Assembly (NCBI GenBank): GCA_019415505.1
Contig: DXZC01000004.1
Location: 1-44,670 of the forward strand
Reading direction: 5' to 3'
Length of the DNA: 44,670 bases
Origin: Peptococcaceae bacterium
GTDB taxonomy: Bacteria > Bacillota > Dehalobacteriia > UBA7702
The notes under the pieces are model-generated. The model was not told the DNA's origin. It ran no database searches and saw only the letters and a list, made by a program, of their open reading frames with translations. This document shows, one piece after another, positions 1 to 7,836 of the stretch; position 1 is the stretch's first letter, and every line of letters starts with the position of its first letter. Made by a program: the position numbers and the translations under genes.

Positions 1-267
1 CTTTTTCAGAGCAAAATCAACGCCGTACTTCTTCGCCGTACTCTCAAAGGCTTTGATATTGCTGTCGGTGATTTCGATATTGGAAACACCCGCGTTCTGC
101 TTCATGAGCTGCTTTAGGGTCTGCTTGCCGTGGGGCGTTGCCTGTTTATCAAGCTGCTTTTTTGCCTGTGCAAGCAGCTTTTTCATGGCGGCTTGTAAGA
201 GTGCCGCTGTCAGTTTGGTTGCCTTTATGGATATGGCAACGGTCTTTTCGTTTACTTCATCTTGCAT
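1..267 (-). CDS. PcfB family (DUF3801) conjugation protein, partial
   Basis: The gene is cut by the left window edge; 89 codons from the N-terminus are visible. The start ATG (265-267) follows an AGGAGG ribosome binding site on the minus strand. The N-terminus reads MQDEVNEKTVAISIKATKLT, then an alanine/lysine/glutamine-rich helical stretch, which I recognise as the PcfB/DUF3801 family found next to the VirD4-like coupling protein in Firmicutes conjugative elements. It is the last visible gene of a minus-strand group with the DUF5348 and DUF6017 genes. Family assignment is from memory; the coupling-protein gene expected downstream lies outside the window. Confidence 0.7.
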   Translation of the reverse strand, partial: MQDEVNEKTVAISIKATKLTAALLQAAMKKLLAQAKKQLDKQATPHGKQTLKQLMKQNAGVSNIEITDSNIKAFESTAKKYGVDFALKK

Positions 268-326
268 TTACCGTCCTCCTTTCCCGGTATGGTCTGCTTT
301 AGGGTGGTACGCCGCTTTGCGGCATG

Positions 327-356
327 AAAAAAAGACAGCCGTTTTTCTGGCTGTCC
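327..356 (-). terminator. Rho-independent terminator after the DUF5348 gene
   Basis: On the minus strand a GACAGCC/GGCTGTC stem with an A-rich 8-base loop is followed by seven T. It lies just past the DUF5348 stop codon and before the PcfB start, so PcfB and its downstream genes may be transcribed separately or by readthrough. Confidence 0.75.
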
Positions 357-379
357 CCGTCTGTGCTGCGGCGCATGGC

Positions 380-598
380 TTAAAGCCGTACCCGTAAGCC
401 GTTCAAGTCCTCGGCGCGTACCCCCACAAGATACCATTCCTGTTCCATGTTCATCTCAATGCGGGTCGGCTTCCATTTGCCGCCTGTGAAAACCTCGAAA
501 CAGTCCCCGCAATGCAAGCCGCCGTAGTAGTCGGCAAGGTCAAAGCGAATGTCGTAGCGGTCGGTGGTTTCGTCAAAAATCAATGCTCCCTGTTTCAT
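380..598 (-). CDS. DUF5348 family small protein
   Basis: A 72-residue acidic protein (starts MKQGALIFDETTDRY, includes a HCGDCFEVF segment and ends near LNGLRVRL). It fits the DUF5348 family of small conjugative-element proteins with no known biochemical role. I chose the ATG at 598 over an in-frame upstream ATG at 616 because AGGAG sits about 8 bases before it. It overlaps nothing and follows the replication-initiator-like gene by 14 bases, so the two are probably co-transcribed. A terminator follows it. Confidence 0.6.
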   Translation of the reverse strand: MKQGALIFDETTDRYDIRFDLADYYGGLHCGDCFEVFTGGKWKPTRIEMNMEQEWYLVGVRAEDLNGLRVRL

Positions 599-612
599 GG
601 TCGTATCTCCTT

Positions 613-1554
613 TCAAAATTTGCCGCTTGCCATGTCGTGAGCGACAAGGGCGGTGTAATAGCTGTCAATGGTGGTCGGGGCGTTAAAGAGTACCGCCCGT
701 AAATACTGCTTGATATTGCGGATTTTTGTGGTGTTCTCCCGCATACAGTCAAACACGAATTGAATATGTGAGCTGTTCAGCTTCATAAACTTTGCTTTCA
801 CAAGCTCGGCGGGGTAGTCGTCCCCGGCGATACGGATTGTCTTTCTCGCGGTGCATACCGTTTCAAGCATGATTTCCACAATCTCATTCAGACGGTCGTT
901 TTCAATGCTGCTGTCCTGCAAGAGAAAGTCATACTCAATATTGTCCTTGATGATTTCCCGGTATATCTCTACTGCGCTCTGTTGGGACGCTTCCGTTCCT
1001 TTCCGTTCCCCGGCTGCGCTTGCGCTGCCGTTGGCTCCTGCCGCGCCCAAAGGTGAGGGGTTAGGGGAAAGGATAGGAATGGAATGGGTACTTGATAATT
1101 CCGTAGTGGATAAATCTGTTTTTGGTAAGTAAGTTCTTTGTATCTCTTTATTTAATTGCATTGGATTTTCCGTCGTCGGGTTATCCGGTGTCGGATTTTC
1201 CAATACCGGGTTATCCGCTGTTGGATTTTCCAATATCGGACAATCCAATTCCGGCGGGGGCTGCGGCTGCTCGTAAATGGTGTACTCGATAGCGGTCATT
1301 TTGCCTTTGTCGTCGCGTCCCTGCCGCCTTGTGATATATCCGGCTTTTTCAAGCTCCCATATGGCGGTGCGGATAGCGTCGATACTTTCCCGGTTGATGT
1401 AGGACAGTCCCGCAAGGGTATAGTCCCAGTCCTCCGGCAAGGACAGCATTTGCGACAACAAGCCCTTTGCCTTTAGGGTCAGCTCCTTGTTGCGTAGGTG
1501 GTGGTTGCTCATAACGGTATAGCCCTTGTTTCGCTCCACGCGGAAAACTGCCAT
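613..1554 (-). CDS. RepA-like / DUF6017 replication-initiator-type protein of a conjugative element
   Basis: 313 residues. The N-terminal ~110 residues (MAVFRVERNKGYTVMSNHHL, then a winged-helix-like region with LTLKAKGLLSQMLSLPEDWDYT and a basic GYITRRQGR wing) match the N-terminal DNA-binding domain of RepA-type initiators in Tn1549-like elements. A proline/asparagine repeat linker follows, and the C-terminal ~120 residues resemble DUF6017. The start at 1554 has a GGAGTGATG ribosome binding site upstream; a longer frame open to 1695 lacks one and is not typical of the family. It probably supports autonomous replication or maintenance of the excised element; that role is inferred from the family. 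Confidence 0.7.
   Translation of the reverse strand: MAVFRVERNKGYTVMSNHHLRNKELTLKAKGLLSQMLSLPEDWDYTLAGLSYINRESIDAIRTAIWELEKAGYITRRQGRDDKGKMTAIEYTIYEQPQPPPELDCPILENPTADNPVLENPTPDNPTTENPMQLNKEIQRTYLPKTDLSTTELSSTHSIPILSPNPSPLGAAGANGSASAAGERKGTEASQQSAVEIYREIIKDNIEYDFLLQDSSIENDRLNEIVEIMLETVCTARKTIRIAGDDYPAELVKAKFMKLNSSHIQFVFDCMRENTTKIRNIKQYLRAVLFNAPTTIDSYYTALVAHDMASGKF
1162..1236 (-). repeat. Five degenerate 15-bp units encoding a xxENP/xxDNP linker
   Basis: Within the replication-initiator-like gene five consecutive 5-residue units read ILENP, TADNP, VLENP, TPDNP, TTENP. At DNA level the units alternate GGATTTTCC and GGGTTATCC cores (plus-strand view). It forms a flexible linker between the winged-helix N-terminus and the C-terminal domain. 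Confidence 0.85.
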
Positions 1555-1703
1555 AGCTTCATCACTCCTTTGCTGTGGATTGTCACGCGGTAGGACGCTG
1601 TTTTTGAGGGGAAAGGTATATTTCCCTTGCCCGGTCAGAACCGCGCCCGCAAAGCCCCGTATAGCAAGGCTCTTTCTGCCCCTACTGCGTGACATGAGGG
1701 CAT

Positions 1704-1751
1704 AAAAAAAGCGGCGTTCCTGTTTTCCCGTGTGGGAATAGGTAACGCCGC
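1704..1751 (-). terminator. Stem-loop with T-run upstream of the replication-initiator gene
   Basis: On the minus strand a GCGGCGTT...AACGCCGC outer stem with an inner CCCACACGGG hairpin is followed by seven T. It lies 150 bases upstream of the gene start at 1554, so it either ends an outside transcript or acts as an attenuator in the leader. Confidence 0.6.
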
Positions 1752-1871
1752 CTGTCTGGTGGTGTGTTGTGTTTCTCTATTTGATTGCTGATGTGCCACG
1801 CCATTTCCAAACGGCGGTATGGGGTCTATCTTCAAAAGGATTTCGGCGGCATATCAAAGCTCGCTCCGTAA

Positions 1872-1890
1872 GTAGTAAATTGGTAGTAAA
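1872..1890. repeat. GTAGTAAA direct repeat near the element end
   Basis: Two copies of GTAGTAAA (1872-1879 and 1883-1890) lie 11 bases apart at the compositional boundary. Short direct repeats of this kind can be recombinase arm sites; here that is only inference from position. Confidence 0.4.
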
Positions 1891-2102
1891 ATCAGCCTAC
1901 AATCCTTTGAAAACGCCCGTAAATCAAGGGTTTTTCGAGATAATCAAGAAATTTCGGATAAAATATATAAAAAAGAGCAAGTCGCAACATAAAAAATAAT
2001 CAACATAGTTAAATAGGATAGGTAAATTAGCGTTAGTTTTCAGAGCGGGAAAAAGTTAGAATAGATTTTCTAAGTAATAAGTAGATTTTATAAAATAATT
2101 AC

Positions 2103-2140
2103 AACGCTGGCGGGACAGATGTCTGAGTTGCGCCAGCGTT
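2103..2140. terminator. Terminator-like hairpin in the junction region
   Basis: AACGCTGGCG pairs perfectly with CGCCAGCGTT across an 18-base loop that can form a further GACA/TGTC pairing. The plus-strand tail is TTATTG, a weak T-run. There is no adjacent gene, so it may be the leftover terminator of a chromosomal gene displaced by the insertion. Confidence 0.45.
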
Positions 2141-2275
2141 TTATTGTGGCAAAAAACAAATATTAGCTAAAAATTTATATAATTTCAAGTGTGCCACTGA
2201 CTAATTCTCAATATTTTTAAATCTATATTTTATTTGAGACGTTGTGGACTAGCTTATATTACCAACAATTATGTA

Positions 2276-2308
2276 AATAAGTTATCAGGAGCATTCCAAT
2301 AACTTATT
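2276..2308. repeat. 10-bp inverted repeat AATAAGTTAT / ATAACTTATT
   Basis: Perfect 10-bp arms separated by 13 bases in gene-free DNA, followed by GTTTTC. It could be a weak terminator or a binding site; nothing nearby settles this. Confidence 0.5.
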
Positions 2309-2610
2309 GTTTTCTGACGGTAAAGTTTTTATTCTTACCCATTTAATGTGGAGTTTCAATATGCGGGTTGTAAATAAAACTGCTTTGATTATCGGGGGAC
2401 ACTGTTTTCGGTATTATGTAGTAGAATAATTTTTAGATGCGTGTTATAATTGAACAAAATGCCAGTTTACGGTAGTTGTAGTATAATTAGAAAAAATTTA
2501 ACATAATAACAAAAATAGTTTTAGGGTTAGGGTCCTGTTTTTAAATGCTCAGGCTAAGCCAATAAAATATTAGACTCAAGGATAAGGCGTTGGAAAGGGG
2601 AGCAATTAAC

Positions 2611-3273
2611 GTGCCAAAGATTTTAATTGTTGAAGACGACGAAAAACTTAATAATGGCATTAAATTAGCGTTGCGGCATGAGTTTTTCTGCGTACAGGCC
2701 TTCTCCCTAAAATCGGCGGCGGATAATTATCGAAAAATGCGCTTTGATCTGATAATTTTAGATGTAAATTTGCCGGATGGTAATGGTCTTGATTTTATGG
2801 CGGAAATTCGGCGGACTGATTCAATCCCGATTATACTTTTAACGGCCCATAAGATGGAAATGGATATTGTTACAGGTTTAGAGTCCGGCGCTAATGACTA
2901 TATTACTAAGCCCTTTAGTCTCATGGTTTTACGGGCCAGGGTTGGGGTGCAGTTAAGACAAGAGCAGTCTGGCAGCGGAATTTATCGCAGCGGGGAATTT
3001 TACTTTGATTTTGACAAAATGGAGTTTAGAAAAGATAGCAGTTATTTGGAATTAAGCAAAAAGGAGCAGCGGTTGCTCCGCTTATTGGTTGATAACAAGG
3101 GAAAAAGCTTAAGCCGCAGTCAACTAATTGATTATATTTGGCAGGGCGATACGGAATATGTGGATGAACACGCCCTCACTGTTGTAGTCAACCGGTTAAG
3201 AAATAAATTAGGCAGTGGCGAGGAATGTATCAAGACAGTATACGGTATAGGGTATACTTGGACAAGGCTTTAG
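2611..3273 (+). CDS. OmpR/VanR-type response regulator
   Basis: 220 residues. The receiver domain occupies about residues 2-115 with the acidic pair D9-D10, phosphoacceptor D51 (LIILDVNLPDG), T78 and K100. A winged-helix Trans_reg_C domain follows (about 125-218, with YVDEHALTVVVNRLRNKLG). I chose the GTG start at 2611 because GGGGAG lies 8 bases upstream; the frame stays open to a TTG at 2590 that lacks a site. The sensor kinase starts 20 bases after the stop, so the two form one operon, and the ABC transporter downstream is the likely target. The inducing signal is unknown. Confidence 0.93.
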   Translation: MPKILIVEDDEKLNNGIKLALRHEFFCVQAFSLKSAADNYRKMRFDLIILDVNLPDGNGLDFMAEIRRTDSIPIILLTAHKMEMDIVTGLESGANDYITKPFSLMVLRARVGVQLRQEQSGSGIYRSGEFYFDFDKMEFRKDSSYLELSKKEQRLLRLLVDNKGKSLSRSQLIDYIWQGDTEYVDEHALTVVVNRLRNKLGSGEECIKTVYGIGYTWTRL

Positions 3274-3292
3274 AGTTTGGAGATGCTGGCGA

Positions 3293-4249
3293 ATGTTGGT
3301 AGATAAGGTGTGGCTATTAGTCTCAATAGTTATTGTTGTTCTCCTGGTGGCTTTTTGTGTGGCTTTGGTAATCTACTTTATAAAAAGAGAGCGGCGATTG
3401 GTGAATCAAATTCAAGAGATGTTGGACGCCGCTATAGCGGGAAAATTCCAAGATGAGCGTTTGGATGAATCAAAAATATCTCTGATAGAAAACAACCTGT
3501 GGCGCTATCTCTGCGATAAAGAAGAATTTCATAGCCGGTTGAGCAACGAAAAACAGCGGCTACAGACCCAGATATCCGACATTTCCCACCAGGCGGTGAT
3601 ACCCCTGGCAAATATAGTATTGTACTCGCAGCTAGTGGCAGAAAACCTTGATTTACAAAACAGCTCGGAGAGTCAGGAACTTAAGGATGAAATAGACGCC
3701 ATCCGGGAGCAGGCGGAGACGTTGGATTTTTTAATTGCCTCCTTGGTTAAATTATCTCGGCTGGAGACAGGAATAATCAATGTTAAAAAATGCAGACAAC
3801 CCTTGCAGCCCTTGCTGGATATACTAAAAGCCCAGTTTCAGGCCAAAGCAGCGCAAAAAAATATTAATTTTGTGGTGGCTAATACGTTAGAATCGGCGGT
3901 ATTCGACAGAAAGTGGACTATTGAGGCAATGACTAATATTGTTGATAATGCCATTAAGTATACGCCGGACGGTGGCACCGTGGCAATAAGTGTTGAATCC
4001 TACGTGGCATTGACCCGGGTTGATGTTAGAGATACTGGCCCGGGAATACCAGAGGCGGAGCAAGCAAATGTCTTTACGAGATTTTACCGCTCTCCAGCGG
4101 TAAGCGATAAGCCTGGAGTAGGCATAGGTCTCTATTTAGCCAGAGAGGTGATGAAAGCCCAGGACGGCTATATAAAGCTTACCTCCAAGCCGGGTGAGGG
4201 CAGTACATTTTCGTTATTTTTTCGGCAAGAGGAAATATCTCAAAGTTGA
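3293..4249 (+). CDS. Sensor histidine kinase, short, one N-terminal TM segment
   Basis: 318 residues. One transmembrane segment (about 7-30) and no sizeable extracellular domain. The HisKA box has the candidate phosphoacceptor H99 in DISHQAVIPL. The HATPase_c domain shows the N box (NIVDNAIKYT), G1 (DVRDTGPGIP), F box (VFTRFYRSP) and G2 (GVGIGLYLA). The H box is unusual: the common HQLKTPL core reads HQAVIPL. The absence of a sensor domain fits intramembrane-sensing kinases that work with peptide-antibiotic ABC transporters, where the transporter itself detects the ligand. That link is inferred from gene order. Confidence 0.92.
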   Translation: MLVDKVWLLVSIVIVVLLVAFCVALVIYFIKRERRLVNQIQEMLDAAIAGKFQDERLDESKISLIENNLWRYLCDKEEFHSRLSNEKQRLQTQISDISHQAVIPLANIVLYSQLVAENLDLQNSSESQELKDEIDAIREQAETLDFLIASLVKLSRLETGIINVKKCRQPLQPLLDILKAQFQAKAAQKNINFVVANTLESAVFDRKWTIEAMTNIVDNAIKYTPDGGTVAISVESYVALTRVDVRDTGPGIPEAEQANVFTRFYRSPAVSDKPGVGIGLYLAREVMKAQDGYIKLTSKPGEGSTFSLFFRQEEISQS

Positions 4250-4259
4250 GATAATGTGG

Positions 4260-4290
4260 AAACCGGTTTGAGAGAATAATATGGTATAGT
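4260..4290 (+). promoter_or_regulatory. Candidate operator and extended -10 promoter for the ABC transporter genes
   Basis: A perfect palindrome AAACCGGTTT (4260-4269) is followed 15 bases later by TGGTATAGT, an extended -10 (TGn plus TATAGT at 4285-4290). No good -35 hexamer is present, as expected for an activator-dependent promoter. The response regulator encoded just upstream is the obvious candidate to bind. Confidence 0.4.
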
Positions 4291-4321
4291 CTGTGTATGA
4301 AAGTGCAGACTATATTTTTTT
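4285..4321 (+). terminator. Intrinsic terminator between kinase and ABC genes
   Basis: TATAGTCTG (4285-4293) pairs with CAGACTATA (4306-4314) over a 12-base loop and is followed by seven T. It would end the regulator-kinase transcript, and its stem overlaps the candidate promoter of the transporter operon. Confidence 0.7.
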
Positions 4322-4344
4322 AAATTTTAAAGGGGAATAGAGCG

Positions 4345-5019
4345 ATGATTATATTAGAGACTAAAGCTTTAAAAAAATTTTACGGCACAGGTGAAGCTCA
4401 GGTCAAAGCCCTTAACGGTATTGATTTAATTGTGGCAAGAGGGGAGTTCCTGGCAGTGGTTGGCTCATCGGGCAGTGGTAAATCCACATTTTTAAACTTG
4501 ATAGGCGGTTTAGATATTCCCACTAGCGGCGAAATAATTGTGGACCAGAAAAAGCTAAACACCTTAACTGATGACGAGTTAACTGTTTTTCGGCGCCGGA
4601 AAATAGGCTTTGTTTTTCAGCAGTATAATCTGATACCCATGCTGAATGTTTGGGAAAATGTTATTTTGCCCCTAAAAATGGATGGTAAAAAGGTGGATGA
4701 GGAATATATCTTAGAAATTATTCAGATTCTGGGCCTAAGCGAAAAGTTAAAAAGCGTGCCCCATAAATTGTCCGGCGGCCAGCAACAGCGGGTGGCAATA
4801 GCCAGAGCGCTAGCAACAAAACCAGCTATTGTTTTGGCTGACGAACCTACGGGAAATCTAGATTCCCAAACCAGCCAGGACGTTTTAGGGCTATTGAAGA
4901 TTACAAGCGGTAGACTTAACCAGACTGTGATTATGATTACCCACAATGAGGAAATCGCCCAGCTGGCCGACAGAATTATCAGAATAGAGGATGGCAGGCT
5001 TGTAGAAAGACAGGTGTAA
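4345..5019 (+). CDS. ABC transporter ATP-binding protein (MacB/BceA type)
   Basis: 224 residues, the usual length for this family. Walker A is GSSGSGKST (40-48), the Q-loop lies in FQQYNLIP, the signature LSGGQ is at 142-146, Walker B is IVLADE (162-167), and the switch histidine is H200. AGGGGAA precedes the ATG. The stop is one base before the permease start, so the two are translationally linked and form one transporter. By analogy with BceAB/VraDE-like systems it may expel or detach antimicrobial peptides; the substrate is not visible from sequence. Confidence 0.93.
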   Translation: MIILETKALKKFYGTGEAQVKALNGIDLIVARGEFLAVVGSSGSGKSTFLNLIGGLDIPTSGEIIVDQKKLNTLTDDELTVFRRRKIGFVFQQYNLIPMLNVWENVILPLKMDGKKVDEEYILEIIQILGLSEKLKSVPHKLSGGQQQRVAIARALATKPAIVLADEPTGNLDSQTSQDVLGLLKITSGRLNQTVIMITHNEEIAQLADRIIRIEDGRLVERQV

Positions 5020-5020
5020 T

Positions 5021-7588
5021 ATGTTAAATAGTGACAAAGAAATAAAACTACATAAGCGCTTTCTCACTAGCTATAAAAAGAATACCCTGGCTATTTTTTT
5101 CAGCTTTGTCTTAACCTTTATGCTCTTAACTACCATGTTCGTTTTAATACACACTAATTTTAAAATTTCTCACATACAGGCCCAAACAGAGTTTACTCCC
5201 TCGGATTGCTATGTTTCGGACTTGTCGGAGCAGCAACTGGAGAAGTTGCGCCAAGATGCTGATGTGGAGTGGCTAGGCGTACAGCAGGGGACATATGAGC
5301 TCTTTGAACGCAATAACCAGCAGCTATTCCTGAGCAAAAGCGATAGCCAAGTTATGACAATGATGGCACAAATTACAGAGGGGCGGCTCCCTGAGAGGGC
5401 AGATGAGGTTGTAGCCGAGAAATGGACGCTCCTGAACCTTGGCATTGAACCGGTAATTAACCAAGTTATTGACGTCACTGATTCAGAAACCGGCTTAAGT
5501 AAGGAGTTTAAACTGGTTGGTATTTTGTCTGACGTTTATGGCAATAAGAAGTACGGGCTATTAAACTTGTATACAACCTTTGTGGAAAAGCCAGCGGCTT
5601 CCTATACCGCTTATCTAAAATTTGGGGAACGGGTAGATTATGAGTCAAAGGTTAAGACTTTGCCCGCGGCATTGCAGATTGACTCTCGGCAAATTAGGGA
5701 ATGCCCTGCTAGGGAAAAGCCCCAGGATTTGTATGTGCTTGATGCTGAAATCATTTCTGTGATTTTGCTAATTTCCCTTGTGGTTTTCTATGGTATTTAT
5801 CGAATTGCGACATTATCGAGACTGCCGCAATATGGCATTTTACGGGCCATAGGCATGAAAAAAAAGCAGCTGCAAAAAATGATCCTGTTGGAGCTGTACG
5901 AGATTTATTTGGTAAGCGTGCCAGTGGGAATTTCTCTAGGACTCATAATAGCCTATTTTGTCATGCTGCTATCTGGCGACAGAAATATAGAAGTATATCT
6001 ATATAATGAAATCGTGCGCTTTCAGTTGGTGATACCGGTCTGGCAGCTTTTAATTTGCATCTGTATTACCGGCATTTTGGTAGGTATTATCGGTTATATA
6101 GTCGGAAAAAAGATTACCCGCCCTGCTGTTATGGCAATAATTACAGGTAATTCGCCCAAGGAAAAAGAGGAAAAAAGCTATTTTAACTTGCAAAAGTCCG
6201 GAAGCAAAACCGGTGTACTTTTACGAATGGGCTGTAAGTACATTTTTCGCGATGTAAAAACCAGTTTATTTGTGATTCTCACCATCTGCCTGGGGGTGAC
6301 TTTATTTACAGCCCTGGCTTACCAGGCCAATACGATGGAAATTTATCGTGCGGACACCAAGGAAATGTATTATTTAAATGGCCAATACGCCATGACTATG
6401 CAATATTTTGACAATGTAAGCCAGGGCGTTTCCCGGCAAAGCGCTGGAGAAATCGAAAAGCTGGACGAGGTTGTAGCCCTTAAAACCAGTTCGGGACTAC
6501 CAATTAGGGTTATTGATGAAGATAACGTTAAACGCAATGACGCTTACTACAATGAGCACAACGATAATTTACAATCCCTCTATGGCTATAGTGATGTTGG
6601 CTATGACGGGAAAAATCAAATTTATAAGTCACTGCTCTTAGGTTATAACGAAAATGCCCTCAGAGCGTTAGAGCCATATGTGCTGGCCGGGGATTTTCAG
6701 CCAGAGAACCTGGCTAAAAATGAGGTTATCTTATGCGTGTTTCGGATGGACGAAGCTAAGGATAATGGTGTGCCAGGTTCCTATAAGGAGGGTACCCCGC
6801 TGATGCATTACCAAGTGGGTGATGAAATTCCCATTAAATACCGGGCTGACTTACAAACGGAGCGGGACGATTATGCAGACTTATCAGACCATGGGGCGGA
6901 ATATATTTATCGGACGTATAAGGTCGCCGCGATTGTGTCTTTTCCCTATATGTATGATTGTAGTAAAACTATATACCCCATGCTGATTACCAGTGACCGC
7001 CACATTCAAGAGATAGCCCCTAACAGCAGCTTTCAATGTATGTATCTTGACGGCAATCAGGAGTTAAGCTCGCCGGCGCAGACAGATCTGGAACGGCGAT
7101 TAATTCAGGCGGGCAGTGAAAATAGTAATGTATCTACCCGCAGCCTAATTGCTGAAATTGAACAAAATGAAATGTTTTATCATAAGCAGATGGTTTATAT
7201 TTATGGCATTGCCATTATTGCTTTCATTTTGGTGATGATAAACATGGTGAACAATCTTTGTTACCGTATGCAGACGAGAACCAGGGAGGTTTGTATGCTG
7301 CGCGCTGTGGGTCTGAGCGTTGCCATGGCCAAAAAAATGATTTTTTGGGAGAATATTATATTGGGAGCGACCGCCGTTATAGTGGCGTATTTCCTGTCCC
7401 AGCCAGTACTAAGGTACCTCTATGCCATATCGGACATGGGCGTATTCGGACATAATTTTCATTATGCCTATCTAGCATTTTCCCTGGTATCCTTTGGTGC
7501 TTTGCTTATCTGCGCCTTGTTATCAATGCGGATTTTAGAGGCCTGGAAAACAAGATACATAACCCAGGGAATGGGAGATTACCAATAA
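5021..7588 (+). CDS. FtsX-type ABC transporter permease, 855 residues
   Basis: It begins with a cytoplasmic basic stretch and a TM segment (about 22-43), followed by a large extracellular domain (about 44-240). A first FtsX core with three TM segments follows (about 243-263, 292-316, 338-362). A second half repeats the plan, with a TM near 415-435, an extracellular domain of ~285 residues and three terminal TM segments. Two FtsX domains and eight TM segments suggest a monomeric permease fused from two halves. The conserved cytoplasmic motif YGILRAIGMKKKQ is present, and its counterpart REVCMLRAVGLS in the second half. It works with the preceding ATPase. The gene ends without an obvious strong terminator. 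Confidence 0.9.
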   Translation: MLNSDKEIKLHKRFLTSYKKNTLAIFFSFVLTFMLLTTMFVLIHTNFKISHIQAQTEFTPSDCYVSDLSEQQLEKLRQDADVEWLGVQQGTYELFERNNQQLFLSKSDSQVMTMMAQITEGRLPERADEVVAEKWTLLNLGIEPVINQVIDVTDSETGLSKEFKLVGILSDVYGNKKYGLLNLYTTFVEKPAASYTAYLKFGERVDYESKVKTLPAALQIDSRQIRECPAREKPQDLYVLDAEIISVILLISLVVFYGIYRIATLSRLPQYGILRAIGMKKKQLQKMILLELYEIYLVSVPVGISLGLIIAYFVMLLSGDRNIEVYLYNEIVRFQLVIPVWQLLICICITGILVGIIGYIVGKKITRPAVMAIITGNSPKEKEEKSYFNLQKSGSKTGVLLRMGCKYIFRDVKTSLFVILTICLGVTLFTALAYQANTMEIYRADTKEMYYLNGQYAMTMQYFDNVSQGVSRQSAGEIEKLDEVVALKTSSGLPIRVIDEDNVKRNDAYYNEHNDNLQSLYGYSDVGYDGKNQIYKSLLLGYNENALRALEPYVLAGDFQPENLAKNEVILCVFRMDEAKDNGVPGSYKEGTPLMHYQVGDEIPIKYRADLQTERDDYADLSDHGAEYIYRTYKVAAIVSFPYMYDCSKTIYPMLITSDRHIQEIAPNSSFQCMYLDGNQELSSPAQTDLERRLIQAGSENSNVSTRSLIAEIEQNEMFYHKQMVYIYGIAIIAFILVMINMVNNLCYRMQTRTREVCMLRAVGLSVAMAKKMIFWENIILGATAVIVAYFLSQPVLRYLYAISDMGVFGHNFHYAYLAFSLVSFGALLICALLSMRILEAWKTRYITQGMGDYQ

Positions 7589-7761
7589 GCGAGAGCTGTA
7601 ATATGATTCAGCTGAAGTTTTTTAGTTTTGAGCATAAAACAAGGCTGAGACTTTGACCAAGATGAGCGCTCTACCGCTAGCATTTGCACCTGAGTTTTTA
7701 GGGAAACTAAACTGAGTATTTGCCGGTGGGATTAATAGATAAAATTTTTTTGCTAACCGGC

Positions 7762-7790
7762 TTGACTCTCACATTATGGTATACTATAGA
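7762..7790 (+). promoter_or_regulatory. Sigma-A promoter for the MerR-type regulator
   Basis: TTGACT (7762-7767), a 17-base spacer and TATAGA (7785-7790). Transcription would start about 40 bases before the regulator gene. The spacer contains a partly symmetrical TATGGTATACTATA, a possible autoregulation site. Confidence 0.65.
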
Positions 7791-7836
7791 GTATTAATTG
7801 AGCTCAGAATTAAGCGCATATATGTGAGGTGTAACC

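Larger units (their letters stand above)
1836..2610. other. AT-rich gene-free junction between conjugative element and chromosome
   Basis: No convincing gene is present in about 775 bases. Composition drops from the GC-rich element genes to strongly AT-rich sequence between roughly 1840 and 2000. The stretch holds a GTAGTAAA direct repeat, two inverted repeats (2103-2140 and 2276-2308) and TATAAT-like hexamers near 2445 and 2482 without good -35 partners. The element's exact end cannot be fixed without the other end or an empty site. Confidence 0.55.

Noticed and set aside
1635..1835. 66-codon minus-strand frame upstream of the replication-initiator gene
   Set aside because: It runs through the stem-loop at 1704-1751 and has no ribosome binding site or recognisable protein features.
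2521..2535. Telomere-like TTAGGGTTAGGG
   Set aside because: Only two units in AT-rich intergenic DNA of a bacterium; most likely chance.
7600..7640. Terminator after the FtsX permease
   Set aside because: AGCTG/CAGCT near 7602-7620 is only a 5-bp stem and the following T-run is separated from it; too weak to list as a feature.
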